A stretch of 64,000 nt of DNA from a bacterium (lineage in GTDB: Bacteria > Eisenbacteria > RBG-16-71-46 > CAIMUX01): NCBI GenBank assembly GCA_030431975.1, contig JAUIHP010000025.1:16522-80521 (forward strand), read 5' to 3'. A program made the position numbers and the translations under genes. Of this stretch, positions 52,774 through 61,620 are shown piece after piece. The stretch's first letter is position 1, and every line of letters begins with the position of its first letter. The notes beneath the pieces are model-generated. The model was given only the letters and a program-made list of their open reading frames with translations. It was not told where the DNA came from and searched no databases.

Positions 52774-53045
52774 GGGGATGCCGCGAAGCGACACCCCGCC
52801 AAAGACATCGAAGAAAAGGCACGGGGGATAGCCCCCTGGGGACGCCGCGAAGCGGCACCCCAAGAGACAAGACAAGAACCACCTCCGGGGGCCCCCACCG
52901 CGGGAACGCCGCGCAGCGGCAACCCGCGTAGGCAAGCCCCCAAAACAGCAGGCCCCGCCCGAAGGGCGGCTCCGGAGGCGAGGCCGCGAACGCGGCGAGC
53001 CGCATCCAAACAGCAGGCGAGGCCGCGGAAGCGGCGAGCCGCATC
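52774..53045. repeat. Cluster of REP-like palindromes and direct repeats
   Basis: Five related GC-rich palindromic units lie in the spacer between tRNA-Leu and the SPFH gene: 52774-52797, 52838-52861, 52899-52928, 52976-53006 and 53015-53045. The first three are hairpins around GCCGCGAAGCG or close variants, closed by GGGG/CCCC-type arms. The last two are 31-base near-identical direct repeats (AGGCGAGGCCGCG start, GAGCCGCATC end) 8 bases apart. No open frame here is credible. Confidence 0.75.
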
Positions 53046-53059
53046 AAGATAGGACTCTT

Positions 53060-54256
53060 ATGGCTATCTGGGATTTCCTCAAAGGCGAACTGATCGAGAT
53101 CATCGAGTGGAACGAAGACGCTCGAGACATCATCTGCTGGCGTTTCCCCGACGAGGACAAGGCGATCAAGAACGGCGCCCAACTCATCGTCCGCGAGTCA
53201 CAGGTCGCTCAGTTCATGTACCTCGGTGAGTTCGGCGACACCTTCGGCCCGGGCAAGCACACCCTGAACACGGACAACATCCCGATCCTGACCCGGCTCA
53301 AGTCGTGGAAGTTCGGCCTCGAGTCCCCGTTCAAGGCCGACGTCTTCTACGTCAACGTCCGCCTCTTCACCGGGAACAAGTGGGGCACGTCGAACCCGAT
53401 CATGATGCGCGACGACGACTTCGGCATCGTTCGGGCCCGCGCTTTCGGAACCTACGACTTCCGCGTCGTCGAGCCGCGTACCTTCATCAAGGAAGTCGCC
53501 GGCGCCGACCACAACTTCCGCGTCGACGAGTTCGAGACGGCGATGCGGTCCAAGATCGTCAGCTCGTTCAGTGACGCGCTGGCCACGGCCAACGTGCCCC
53601 TGCTCGATGCGGCCACCAAGTACACCGAGCTCGGGGACGCGCTGCTTCCGCTCATCAATCCCGTCATGCGGGCCAAGTACGGAATGGAAATCTCGACCTT
53701 TGTCGTCGAGAACATTTCCGTCCCGGAAGAAGTGCAGGAAGCGATCGACGACAAGTCTTCGATGTCGGTGGTCGGCGACCTCAACGAGTACGTCAAGTTT
53801 CAGCTCGGCAAGGGCCTCGACGGAGGCGGCAGTGGAACGGGCGGTGGAGGCGCGGCCGGGACGGCCACGGAACTCGCCGTCGGTTTGGCCATTGCGCAGC
53901 AGATCATGGCGCAGCAGGGCGGGATGCTTGGGGCTCCGGCTGCAGGCGCGGGTGTCCTGGGGACTCCGGCCGCGGGTGGCGGTGCGGTTCCGAGCGCAGG
54001 GGTTCCGGCGGGCGCGGGCGGAGTTTCGGGCACGGGCGCCGGCGTTGCGGGTGCGGGTGCGGCTCCGGCAAGACCGGCAGGAGCCGGCATTCCGAGTCTG
54101 AGTGACGTCCTCACTCCGGCCCAGGTCGCCGATGCGCTGGGCGTCGGCGAAAGCGATGTCCTTGCGATCATCGAGAGCGGAGAGCTCAAGGCCAAGAAGA
54201 TCGGGAGCGTGTTCCGTATCAAGCAGTCGTCCCTCGATGCGTTCCTCGCCGACTAG
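53060..54256 (+). CDS. SPFH-domain protein with C-terminal excisionase-like HTH
   Basis: 398 aa, ATG 53060. Residues 1-240 match the YdjI/virion-core type of SPFH protein (LKGELIEIIEWNEDARDIIC, VRESQVAQFMYLGEFGDTFG, PGKHTLNTDNIPILTRL, ATKYTELGDALLPLINPVM). A ~110-residue Ala/Gly/Val-rich low-complexity linker follows, and residues 345-398 (LTPAQVADALGVGESDVLAI, ESGELKAKKIGSVFRIK) form a MerR/excisionase-type helix-turn-helix of the kind that also appears as a peptide-recognition module. Most relatives end in a zinc ribbon instead; here the zinc-ribbon protein is the next gene. It likely forms membrane- or protein-associated assemblies; precise role unknown. Confidence 0.8.
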   Translation: MAIWDFLKGELIEIIEWNEDARDIICWRFPDEDKAIKNGAQLIVRESQVAQFMYLGEFGDTFGPGKHTLNTDNIPILTRLKSWKFGLESPFKADVFYVNVRLFTGNKWGTSNPIMMRDDDFGIVRARAFGTYDFRVVEPRTFIKEVAGADHNFRVDEFETAMRSKIVSSFSDALATANVPLLDAATKYTELGDALLPLINPVMRAKYGMEISTFVVENISVPEEVQEAIDDKSSMSVVGDLNEYVKFQLGKGLDGGGSGTGGGGAAGTATELAVGLAIAQQIMAQQGGMLGAPAAGAGVLGTPAAGGGAVPSAGVPAGAGGVSGTGAGVAGAGAAPARPAGAGIPSLSDVLTPAQVADALGVGESDVLAIIESGELKAKKIGSVFRIKQSSLDAFLAD

Positions 54257-54268
54257 ATCGTAGAAACG

Positions 54269-55357
54269 ATGGCCGAGCACCTCGCTCTGGAAAAACACGA
54301 CTGTCCCGCCTGCGGAGCACGCGCGGAGTGGAACCCCGGTCGGCAGGCTTTGGTCTGTCCGTACTGCGGTACCGTTTCGCCCTACGAGCTCGATCAAAGC
54401 GGCACGGTCCACGAGATCGATCTGGTCACCGCTCTACGGGATCTGCCGCAGGAGTACCGTGGCTGGAAGACGGACCGCCGTTCGGTCCGCTGCCGTGCCT
54501 GCGACGCCGTTTCCGTCTTCGATCCGGGGCGCGTCGGCCAGAACTGCGAGTTTTGCGGATCCCCCGAGCTGGTCGACTACGACGAGATCAAGTCTCCGCT
54601 CAGCCCGCAGGGTGTCGTCCCCTTCAAGATCGAAGAACACCAGGCCAAGGACATCCTGAAACGCTGGTTCGGTTCGAAGTGGCTAGCGCCGGGGTCATTC
54701 AAGAAGTCGGCATTCCTGGACACCCTTCGCGGAGTCTACCTTCCCTACTGGACCTTCGACGCCTCGGTCGATTGCGACTGGACGGCGGACGCAGGAACCT
54801 ACTATTACGAGTCGCAGAAGGTTCGACTCTCGAACGGGAAAGAAGAAACTCGACAGGTTCGAAAGACGAGATGGCGTCCCGCCAGCGGTAACGTGCGACA
54901 CGCTTTCGATGACGAACCCGTTCCGGGAACGCAGGGGATCGACGTCGGACGCCTGCGGCAAATCGAGCCGTTTCCGACGGGAGACTCCGTTCCCTATGAC
55001 ACCGGCTTCCTTTCCGGGTTCATCGTCGAGCACTACCGGGTCGTCTTGATCGAAGCGGCGAAACGGGGTCGCGACCAGATGAACTCGAAGCTCATGGCCA
55101 TCTGCGGCGCGCAGGTTCCGGGAGATACCTACCGCAATCTGCAAATCCGTCCCCGATACGGCGCAGAGACGTTCAAACATGTCCTCGTCCCGGTTTGGCT
55201 GCTGACCTATCGCTTTCGCAACAAGCCGCATCAGGTCGTACTCAACGGACAGTCCGGAAGGATCGCAGGAAGCTATCCGAAGTCATTCTGGAAGGTCTTC
55301 TTCCTCACGTTGCTCATAATCATCGTCGTCGTCTTCATCGCCATCAGCCAAAGCTGA
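54269..55357 (+). CDS. Zinc-ribbon membrane protein partner of the SPFH protein
   Basis: 362 aa, starting 12 bases after the SPFH gene. Two zinc ribbons at the N-terminus: CPACGARAEWNP...CPYCG (about 10-32) and CRACDAVSVFDPG...CEFCGSPEL (about 74-96). A central beta-rich domain follows (VVPFKIEEHQAKDILKRWFG, LDTLRGVYLPYWTFDASVDC, TWTADAGTYYYE-like) and one membrane helix ends the protein (FFLTLLIIIVVVFIAIS). Such proteins travel with YdjI-type SPFH genes, and the two probably form one complex with a cytosolic ribbon head tied to the membrane. Confidence 0.8.
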   Translation: MAEHLALEKHDCPACGARAEWNPGRQALVCPYCGTVSPYELDQSGTVHEIDLVTALRDLPQEYRGWKTDRRSVRCRACDAVSVFDPGRVGQNCEFCGSPELVDYDEIKSPLSPQGVVPFKIEEHQAKDILKRWFGSKWLAPGSFKKSAFLDTLRGVYLPYWTFDASVDCDWTADAGTYYYESQKVRLSNGKEETRQVRKTRWRPASGNVRHAFDDEPVPGTQGIDVGRLRQIEPFPTGDSVPYDTGFLSGFIVEHYRVVLIEAAKRGRDQMNSKLMAICGAQVPGDTYRNLQIRPRYGAETFKHVLVPVWLLTYRFRNKPHQVVLNGQSGRIAGSYPKSFWKVFFLTLLIIIVVVFIAISQS

Positions 55358-55371
55358 AAGGAAACGACTCC

Positions 55372-55986
55372 ATGAAGCGCCTGATTCGACTGGTGTTGCT
55401 CGTCCTCATCGCCGCCGGAGGCTACCTGGCCAAAGACCAGGTCGGCGGCGGCAACGACGACGCCTCGGCCACGCGCTCAGGCGGAAGCTCCGGATCGGTC
55501 TCCGGATCGGAGTCCGACGAAGTTCGTGAGAACGGGAACGGGGACGCCGCAAAGAGCGCGAAAGGCGAGAACCGGCGCGATGAAGGTGTGCGCTACGGAA
55601 ACGACGGACCGGACGCGGGCCCCGGAGACTCCCCACCGGCGCATGCGTTTCGTGAAGGCGAGGATCGGATTCTCGAGGCCTTTGCCCGCGGCCAATCCGA
55701 CTTCGTCACCACCGTCCAGGCGGAAGTCGTTCGAAAGCTCGCGGACGACAACGACGGAAGCCGCCACCAGAAGTTCATCATCGAACTTTCGGGTGGCCAC
55801 ACCCTACTCGTCGCCCACAACATCGACCTTGCGCAACGGGTCCCCGTTCAGGTGGGAGATGTCGTTCAGGTCAAAGGCGAGTACGAGTTCAACGGTCGGG
55901 GCGGGGTGCTTCACTGGACCCACAAAGCCAACGGGCGAAACCACGAAGAAGGCTGGATCGAACACCGAGGCATTCGCTACTGGTAG
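55372..55986 (+). CDS. DUF3465 exported protein
   Basis: 204 aa from ATG 55372 (GGAAACG upstream), 14 bases after the previous gene. A signal anchor (LIRLVLLVLIAAGGYLAKDQ) and an ~85-residue acidic, Ser/Gly-rich linker precede the DUF3465 domain: HQKFIIELSGGHTLLVAHNI, DLAQRVPVQVGDVVQVKGEY, EFNGRGGVLHWTHKANGRNH, then GWIEHRGIRYW. The domain looks like an OB-type barrel with conserved His and Trp; function unknown. Its clustering with SPFH and zinc-ribbon genes suggests a shared envelope role. Confidence 0.82.
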   Translation: MKRLIRLVLLVLIAAGGYLAKDQVGGGNDDASATRSGGSSGSVSGSESDEVRENGNGDAAKSAKGENRRDEGVRYGNDGPDAGPGDSPPAHAFREGEDRILEAFARGQSDFVTTVQAEVVRKLADDNDGSRHQKFIIELSGGHTLLVAHNIDLAQRVPVQVGDVVQVKGEYEFNGRGGVLHWTHKANGRNHEEGWIEHRGIRYW

Positions 55987-56032
55987 TCGGCTGCTTGTCG
56001 AGTTGTTGCCGCTGGTCGGTTTGCCGCTGTCA

Positions 56033-56053
56033 GGTCGGGTCGGGTCGGGTCGG
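56033..56053. repeat. Short tandem repeat GGTCG x4
   Basis: Four copies of the 5-base unit GGTCG in the spacer between the DUF3465 and dodecin genes, followed by a related but imperfect GTCGG-rich stretch. Probably slippage-prone DNA; no function suggested. Confidence 0.7.
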
Positions 56054-56151
56054 CTGAGTCGGGCGGGTAGGTCGGACTGGTGGGCCGGTAGTGAATCGGT
56101 CGGCCGCCGGATGAGGTCCGACGGCCGTACCGAAAGTCCTTACGATCCGGA

Positions 56152-56355
56152 TCAGTCGTCGAGGACGAAGGTCACCTTTAGAGTCACGCGGTACTCCGTC
56201 ACCTTGTCGTCCTTGATCCGAACCTGCTGATCCTTGACCCAAGCTCCACGGACCTGCTTCAGCGTCTTGCAGGCGCGGGACACGCCCTCATCGATGGCGT
56301 CGTCGAAGCTCTTCGGGGACGAGGAGATGATTTCGGTCACTTTGGCTACAGTCAT
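56152..56355 (-). CDS. Dodecin
   Basis: 67 aa from ATG 56355 (GGAAGTTGCC upstream), the usual dodecin size. Sequence: TVAKVTEIISSSPKSFDDAI, then DEGVSRACKTLKQVRGAWV, KDQQVRIKDDKVTEYRVTLK and VTFVLDD. The Trp (here in RGAWVKDQ) that stacks on the flavin isoalloxazine and the neighbouring Gln are present. Dodecins form 12-subunit cages that store or buffer flavins or CoA. Single gene. Confidence 0.92.
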   Translation of the reverse strand: MTVAKVTEIISSSPKSFDDAIDEGVSRACKTLKQVRGAWVKDQQVRIKDDKVTEYRVTLKVTFVLDD

Positions 56356-56463
56356 GGCAACTTCCTTCCTGTGAAGTGTGTCTGGATTTGATGTTGAAGA
56401 CACACATACTGCCCGGAAGTCACCACTCTCGCCAGAAACTTTCGTGAATGATCTACGAACGGG

Positions 56464-58341
56464 CTACTTCGGTTCCCGAGCGGCGTCCAGAATCCACTCC
56501 ATGACGTTAGCGCCTTCCCTCCGGGTTCGCGGAAGTTGTTTGCGCTCGACGAAAACCAGGGGAATCGATCGGACACCCAGTTGTTCAGCGGCCTTGGCAT
56601 CCTCATCGATGGCGGACCGGGTAGTTTCGCTCTCCATGGCTTGCTGCAGCTTGCCCTCATCGACATCGGCTGCTTTGGCGACATCGCCGATCCCGGCCGA
56701 GTTCAGGGAACTCCAGTTATCGATGAGCCAGGCATGGGCCTTGAAGAAGGCCTCTTCACCACCTACCTCCATCGCAGCTTCCGCAGCTTTTGCCGCCCAG
56801 CACGCTTTCGGGTGAACCGAGCTCGCCGGAACATTCGGGGGTAGGGTTCCGTTGCAGCCAGGATCGACCGGATAGTGACGGAAGTTGTACTCCACGTTCT
56901 CGTGCTGGGACATGTAGTCGCGAATGTGCCTGTCGACGCGGGCCGTATTCTCTTCCTGGTAGTCGCCCCATACTGTGACCTGAATGTAACCGGGGGCTTG
57001 CGAGCTGCCGGCCTCGCCAAAGAAACGAGGCTGATTGTCCGCGGGCATGCGGCGGCGCGGGGACTGCTTCCAGTCGTTGACGTACTTGCCCTCGGCAAAG
57101 GGAGGCCGGTCGCTCCCCACTTTCCGTGCCGGAGGATTGGCGGCCGCGACTTCTTCGATCGTCTTACCGATGGCGTTGGGCGCGTTCCAGCCCTTGAGTT
57201 CGACACCGTTGACGAAGACCAGGGGAGTGAAGTGAAGCCCCAGGGCGAAGCCGTCGTCGACGTCACCGCGGATGATGTCGAGGGTCTGTCCGCTCTCCAT
57301 GGCCGCGTAGAACGCGTCGACATCGAGGCCCATGCTGTTGACCTGGTTCGTCAGCTCCGGGCGTTGGAACTTCCCTTCCTTTTCGAAGAGCCAGAAGTGC
57401 ATGTCGAAGAAGGCCTCGTCTCCGCCAACCTGTCCGGCCGCCTCGGCCGCACGCGCCGCCCAACAGGCATTGGAGTGAAGCGTACGACTCACATACTTGT
57501 TGCAGATCTCGCCGCCGCCCGCTTCCCGGCACATCGGGAAGTGCTTGATCGTCACCTGCAGGTCGTCGCGGGTGTCCATCATCCTGCGCAGATCTCCCTC
57601 GATCCGCTTGCAATCCGGGCACTGGTAGTCGGTCAGCATGACGACCCGAATCGGGGCCTCATCCGGCCCGTGGACATAGCGGCCCCGGAAACCGTCCTCT
57701 CCCCAACGTTCATCAGACTCGAGTCCGGCGGACAAGGAAGCGCCGTTGTCGTCGTTGCTGTTTTGGGCCTGCTCCGTCATCTGGCGAGTCGCTTCAGCCC
57801 GGGCCTCTTCCGCCTCGGCGTCGCGCTGGGACCGGTTGTTGTAATCGAGTCCGGCCAAGACTGCCGTCGCGGCGACGAAGAGCGCGCCAAACGCCATGAC
57901 TCCACGAGGAGCGGCTTCTCCCCCGCCTCCGCGGAGGGCCACGGCGAGGAAGAGGAGGTTGCCGGCATGCGCGGCCAGGCAGTAGGCGCAGACTTTGGAC
58001 TGGGCAAGCATGACGCCGATGAGGACGACCGATACGAGGCCACCGACCAGGGCAATGGGCCGGAGCAGGCCATTCAGGCGGCCGCCGGAGGCAAACCAGG
58101 CCACGAGCATTCCGACGAAGTAGGCGAGGCCGACGTAGGAGGTCGGCCACCCGATCCCCGGAACCTTGCCCCAGACCGAGCGGGCGAGGCTGTCGCAGGC
58201 GCTGTTCTCGCCGCAGCCGGGAAGACCGCCACCCAGCTGATGGACCGCCAGCATGACGGAGGCCACGACCGCCACGAGAAGGAAGAGCGCCCCCAAGGGG
58301 ATGTTGGATCCTGTCGACTTTTTCTGACGCCTCGGGCTCAA
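56464..58341 (-). CDS. VKOR fused to two DsbA-like thioredoxin domains
   Basis: 625 aa from TTG 58341, selected because AGGAGG sits 6 bases upstream; an upstream frame to 58473 has no such site. VKOR domain with membrane helices up to residue ~165: loop Cys43 and Cys49, active CAYC (118-121). A first DsbA-like domain (about 228-400) has the active CPDC (241-244) and a cis-Pro loop HFTPLVFVNG. A second thioredoxin-fold domain (about 450-620) has EENTA where the CxxC should be and a cis-Pro-like IPLVFVERKQ. The whole would make disulfides in exported proteins using quinone. It fits the many Cys-rich secreted proteins encoded nearby. Confidence 0.9.
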   Translation of the reverse strand: MSPRRQKKSTGSNIPLGALFLLVAVVASVMLAVHQLGGGLPGCGENSACDSLARSVWGKVPGIGWPTSYVGLAYFVGMLVAWFASGGRLNGLLRPIALVGGLVSVVLIGVMLAQSKVCAYCLAAHAGNLLFLAVALRGGGGEAAPRGVMAFGALFVAATAVLAGLDYNNRSQRDAEAEEARAEATRQMTEQAQNSNDDNGASLSAGLESDERWGEDGFRGRYVHGPDEAPIRVVMLTDYQCPDCKRIEGDLRRMMDTRDDLQVTIKHFPMCREAGGGEICNKYVSRTLHSNACWAARAAEAAGQVGGDEAFFDMHFWLFEKEGKFQRPELTNQVNSMGLDVDAFYAAMESGQTLDIIRGDVDDGFALGLHFTPLVFVNGVELKGWNAPNAIGKTIEEVAAANPPARKVGSDRPPFAEGKYVNDWKQSPRRRMPADNQPRFFGEAGSSQAPGYIQVTVWGDYQEENTARVDRHIRDYMSQHENVEYNFRHYPVDPGCNGTLPPNVPASSVHPKACWAAKAAEAAMEVGGEEAFFKAHAWLIDNWSSLNSAGIGDVAKAADVDEGKLQQAMESETTRSAIDEDAKAAEQLGVRSIPLVFVERKQLPRTRREGANVMEWILDAAREPK

Positions 58342-58435
58342 CGCAAACCTCCTCGGGTCTGTTTTCGATTCAATCGAACGTACAGATCCGAGAGTATCAC
58401 CTGAAGCATCGTTTTTCCCCAAGGAGGACCCCGAG

Positions 58436-58990
58436 ATGAGCGGAATCCTGTCCTCGGTCCGCGCTGAGTACACCCGTTACAAGGCCGTAGCGGAGGCTGC
58501 CCTCCGTCAACTCAGTGACGAGCAACTGACCACCCGTGGTCCCGGCGACCAAAATTCCGTCGCCATCATCTGCCGGCACATCTCCGGGAATCTACGTTCC
58601 CGTTTCACGGACTTTCTGACCTCCGACGGAGAGAAGCCGTGGCGGAATCGCGACAACGAGTTCCTCGCCGAAGAATCGACGCAGGCCGAAGTCCTGGCGC
58701 TTTGGGAGCGCGGATGGACGGTTCTGTTGGAGACTCTCGACGAGTTGGAAGAGGCCGACCTCTCGGCGACCGTCACCATTCGCGGGCGCGAGCTCCTCCT
58801 GCACGAAGCGCTGCACCGGTCCCTCGCCCACGTTGCCTACCACGTCGGGCAAATCGTCTTCCTGGCCCGGAGTCTCAAGGGCGATGAGTGGACGTTCCTC
58901 TCGATCGCCCCTGGACAGACGGCCGCATACAACGAGAATCCGACGCTGGAGAAGCCGGGCGAGTTCGAGCAGAGCGTGCGCGAGAAGTAA
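58436..58990 (+). CDS. DinB-superfamily protein (DUF1572-like)
   Basis: 184 aa, start ATG 58436 with AAGGAGG upstream. Four-helix DinB-type fold: ALRQLSDEQLTTRGPGDQNS, VAIICRHISGNLRSRFTDFL, LHEALHRSLAHVAYHVGQIV. The three metal-ligand His positions of the family (ICRHI, RSLAHVAYHVG) are present. Members are metal-dependent enzymes in thiol-linked transfer or have unknown substrates; nothing here decides which. Divergent from the VKOR fusion. Confidence 0.8.
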   Translation: MSGILSSVRAEYTRYKAVAEAALRQLSDEQLTTRGPGDQNSVAIICRHISGNLRSRFTDFLTSDGEKPWRNRDNEFLAEESTQAEVLALWERGWTVLLETLDELEEADLSATVTIRGRELLLHEALHRSLAHVAYHVGQIVFLARSLKGDEWTFLSIAPGQTAAYNENPTLEKPGEFEQSVREK

Positions 58991-59033
58991 CGCGGGTCGC
59001 TCTTTTGATCGGACGATCGGCCGCCCCACTTTC

Positions 59034-59873
59034 TTAGGGCAGGAGTCCCGCCTCTCTCATCGAGAACGGGCGTCCCTGGCCGAGAATGAGATGGTCGAGG
59101 AGTTCGATGCCCACCAGCTCGCCGACCTGGGCCAGTCTTTGTGTGATCGCGAGATCATCTTCACTCGGGTCCGTTTCCCCGGACGGATGGTTGTGTGCGA
59201 CCAGGATCGCGGCCGCACCCGCCTCGATGGCGGGACGAAAAACCTCGCGCGGATGAACGACGCTGGATGAGAGCGAGCCGACCGAGACGACGTCGACGGA
59301 TACGGCGAAGTGCCGTGTGTTGAGCAGAATCGAAACGAAGTGTTCCTTGGGCGCGGTCGAGAAGTGCTGCACGAGCGGTAGCGCGTCATCCGGACTTCGA
59401 ATGGGGCCCAGACGTCGGGAGTCCACTCGACAGTGAACACGCCGGCCCATCTCCAACGCGGCCATGAGCTGTGCTGCGCGCGCCGCACCGAGCCCGCGGA
59501 ATCGACGCAGATCCCTCGCTTTCATTCTCGCCAGCCGCTCGAGCGGGCCGTCTTCCAGAATCGCGCCGGCGACTTCTCGTACGCTCATTCCGGAGAACCC
59601 GGTCCCTAGGACCGCGGAAAGCAACTCCCGGTCGGTCAGCGACTCCGGGCCGTCGCGAAAGATCCGTTCGCGCGGCGGGTCGTTACCCTCTCCGGGCAAA
59701 CGCCGGCGATCGTACCGGACGGAGCGCGACCGTCGGTCGGGACTCTGCGCCGGACTTTGGGGTGAACTCAAGGTGTCGGCTGGGAGACATTCTGTAGCGG
59801 GTGAGTGGTTGCGCGGTGGGGCTGAAGACGCTTGCGGAGCACCGCCCATTGCGGTCGGTAAGACTGAAGACAT
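59034..59873 (-). CDS. radC: RadC-like JAB/MPN domain protein
   Basis: 279 aa from ATG 59873, which has GGAGGTCCC just upstream; an earlier ATG (59936) has no good site. HhH-like N-terminal part (DRELLSAVLGTGFSGMSVRE, DLRRFRGLGAARAAQLMAAL) then a JAB metalloprotease-type domain with EHFVSILLNTRH, Glu in the early strand and the JAMM-like HNHPSGETDPSEDD. The family was once linked to DNA repair, but its biochemical role remains unsettled. A Ser/Pro-rich N-terminal extension of ~60 residues is unusual and may partly be a wrong start. Confidence 0.9.
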   Translation of the reverse strand: MSSVLPTAMGGAPQASSAPPRNHSPATECLPADTLSSPQSPAQSPDRRSRSVRYDRRRLPGEGNDPPRERIFRDGPESLTDRELLSAVLGTGFSGMSVREVAGAILEDGPLERLARMKARDLRRFRGLGAARAAQLMAALEMGRRVHCRVDSRRLGPIRSPDDALPLVQHFSTAPKEHFVSILLNTRHFAVSVDVVSVGSLSSSVVHPREVFRPAIEAGAAAILVAHNHPSGETDPSEDDLAITQRLAQVGELVGIELLDHLILGQGRPFSMREAGLLP

Positions 59874-60004
59874 GGGACCTCCGTGTCCGGTCGAAGATTC
59901 GTCGTGACAGGAGGGATGTTGCGAGGAACGTGCCATGGGAGGCAGCGTTTGAAGGTTCGTTCACATGCCCGTGGCCGCGGTGATTCGTGCGTGGTGGTTC
60001 GGAC

Positions 60005-60496
60005 TCACGATGGATCCTCAGGCACTTCGGACCAACGATCCCAAGGAATACCCCGTCCGGGAAACGCAACGTTCTCAAAGGGCCACTGCTCGTCCAACCA
60101 TTCCCTGACGGCGTTATAGAGACGCTCTTCCAGGCCGTTGGCCAGCTCGCTTTGGCGAGCCCAGAGGTAGGCCTCGGCATCGTAGCCGCTCTTGCGCGTC
60201 GGTTCGATGTAGACGCACCCCTTCACCGTCTCTTCCGAGAGCGAAACGACGGTGTAGGCAAAGGAGCGCCGGATCTGAAACTCCTTTTGGTGCCACCCCA
60301 AATCGATCAGGTTCTGCTCGAGGGTGAGACCTTCCGGCCACTTTCCTCCGGGCCAAATGATCTTGAGATGATCGACGCTTGTGATGACGGCGTCGAAGTC
60401 TTTGACGACGTCATGGATCGTGAGCATGCGGAGTCGAAACTCGGCGGTTTCCAGCGTGGCGGGCACTTGGAAGTCTTTGGGGACAAACGGTCTCAA
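60005..60496 (-). CDS. GNAT-family acetyltransferase-like protein
   Basis: 163 aa if TTG 60496 is used (AGGAG 8 bases upstream, start context LRPFVPKDF); a TTG at 60535 overlapping the previous stop gives 176 aa. ETAEFRLRMLTIHDVVKDFD is the N-terminal GNAT strand-helix. IRRSFAYTVVSLSEETVKGC and VYIEPTRKSGYDAEAYLWAR form the central strands, and NAVREWLDEQWPFENVAFPG follows. The pyrophosphate loop is not the standard RxxGxG/A, so catalysis is uncertain. It shares a transcript with the phosphotransferase gene and is probably part of the same cassette. Confidence 0.65.
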   Translation of the reverse strand: MRPFVPKDFQVPATLETAEFRLRMLTIHDVVKDFDAVITSVDHLKIIWPGGKWPEGLTLEQNLIDLGWHQKEFQIRRSFAYTVVSLSEETVKGCVYIEPTRKSGYDAEAYLWARQSELANGLEERLYNAVREWLDEQWPFENVAFPGRGIPWDRWSEVPEDPS

Positions 60497-60531
60497 AGTC
60501 TTCTTACTCCTCCGGTGCACTAGGCTTTCGA

Positions 60532-61608
60532 TCAATCTGGCCAGAGCTCAGCCAGCCTGCGCTCAAGTATGGTAACCACCCGACTCAAGGGCGATTGCTG
60601 AGTGTCGTCTGACCGGGCCGCAAGTCTGCTGTACCCGCGCAGATACTCTCGCACTACTCGACGCGTGCTGACCCCGGGGACAACGTCGCGGTCCTCATCA
60701 AAGAGGCCGTTCATGTTCCAGCTCAAGGTCCAGAATAGGCGATGCGAGAGATGTGAAACCATGTCGCGATGGAAGGACTCGTCGTCCAGGTCAATGCCTG
60801 CCGAGCGCAATCCGTCGCGATAGGCGGTATCCATCATGTCGACTGTGTGGCTCGGAAACGGGCAGATGCAGTGCCAGTACATGGCGTCGTAGAAAGCGTG
60901 ACGGACTCCGCAATACTCGAGGTCGATGAACACCGGCCCCTCGGGACCCGCGAGAATGTTTGAGGGAGCCATATCCCCGAGAGTGACGGTACGCAGGTCG
61001 CTGGGAGCATCGACTTCCCTGGCCACGCGCGTCAGCTCAGCTCCGACCGCATCGAGCGGGAAATCACGGGGTTGGATCTCCTCGAACCAGGCTCGCTCCA
61101 GGAACGACAAGGTGGCCGGAATGCCGGACAGCAGCTGTGAACCAGGCGAGGGCAGTTCGGCCGTCCCGACTTGGAAGTCGCGGGTGCGCGAGCAGGCGTG
61201 ACCGTGCAGGAGACCGAGCCTATGAGCTGTGTCCATCAACATGGCGTCTTGGGTCGGCGAGTCATGGGAGCCGGTCAGGTCGCGGTCGGGAATTCGCTCA
61301 TCAAGGCAGATGGTGACCAGCATCAGGGTTGTGTCATGGGCAACGATAAGATGAGGAGTGAACGCCTTGAGTTCGGGAATACTAGCGAGCAGCTGTAGCC
61401 CCTGACGCTCCCGGAGAAAGTGATCGTGGTATGGCGGATGAAAGCGTTTGAGAATCACCGCAGCTATGGTCGATGACCCTCTTGTGGAGGCTCGGACCAC
61501 GGTGGCCCGGCCTTGCTGAATGACGGTTGGTGACTTGAGACGAAGGGCCGCGGCCGACTCAGCGACTCGAAGCATTTCGTCAACAATGACCTTGGGAACG
61601 GGTGTCAT
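60532..61608 (-). CDS. Aminoglycoside phosphotransferase-family protein
   Basis: 358 aa from ATG 61608 (AGGCAG upstream; the longer frame crosses the attC-like site). Kinase-like fold: VIQQGRATVVRASTRGSSTI, AAVILKRFHPPYHDHFLRER, catalytic loop TLGDMAPSNILAGPEGPVFI, and metal-binding DLEYCG. The typical HGDxxxxN loop is varied to GDMAPSN, with Asp and Asn kept. Substrate unknown: such proteins phosphorylate antibiotics, sugars or choline. Its position behind an attC-like site marks it as a gene cassette. Confidence 0.75.
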   Translation of the reverse strand: MTPVPKVIVDEMLRVAESAAALRLKSPTVIQQGRATVVRASTRGSSTIAAVILKRFHPPYHDHFLRERQGLQLLASIPELKAFTPHLIVAHDTTLMLVTICLDERIPDRDLTGSHDSPTQDAMLMDTAHRLGLLHGHACSRTRDFQVGTAELPSPGSQLLSGIPATLSFLERAWFEEIQPRDFPLDAVGAELTRVAREVDAPSDLRTVTLGDMAPSNILAGPEGPVFIDLEYCGVRHAFYDAMYWHCICPFPSHTVDMMDTAYRDGLRSAGIDLDDESFHRDMVSHLSHRLFWTLSWNMNGLFDEDRDVVPGVSTRRVVREYLRGYSRLAARSDDTQQSPLSRVVTILERRLAELWPD

Positions 61609-61620
61609 GGAGTTCTGCCT

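Noticed and set aside
53198..54412. Minus-strand frame of 404 codons opposite the SPFH gene
   Set aside because: Arg/Glu-rich antisense shadow; the plus strand has clear SPFH blocks and a start in context.
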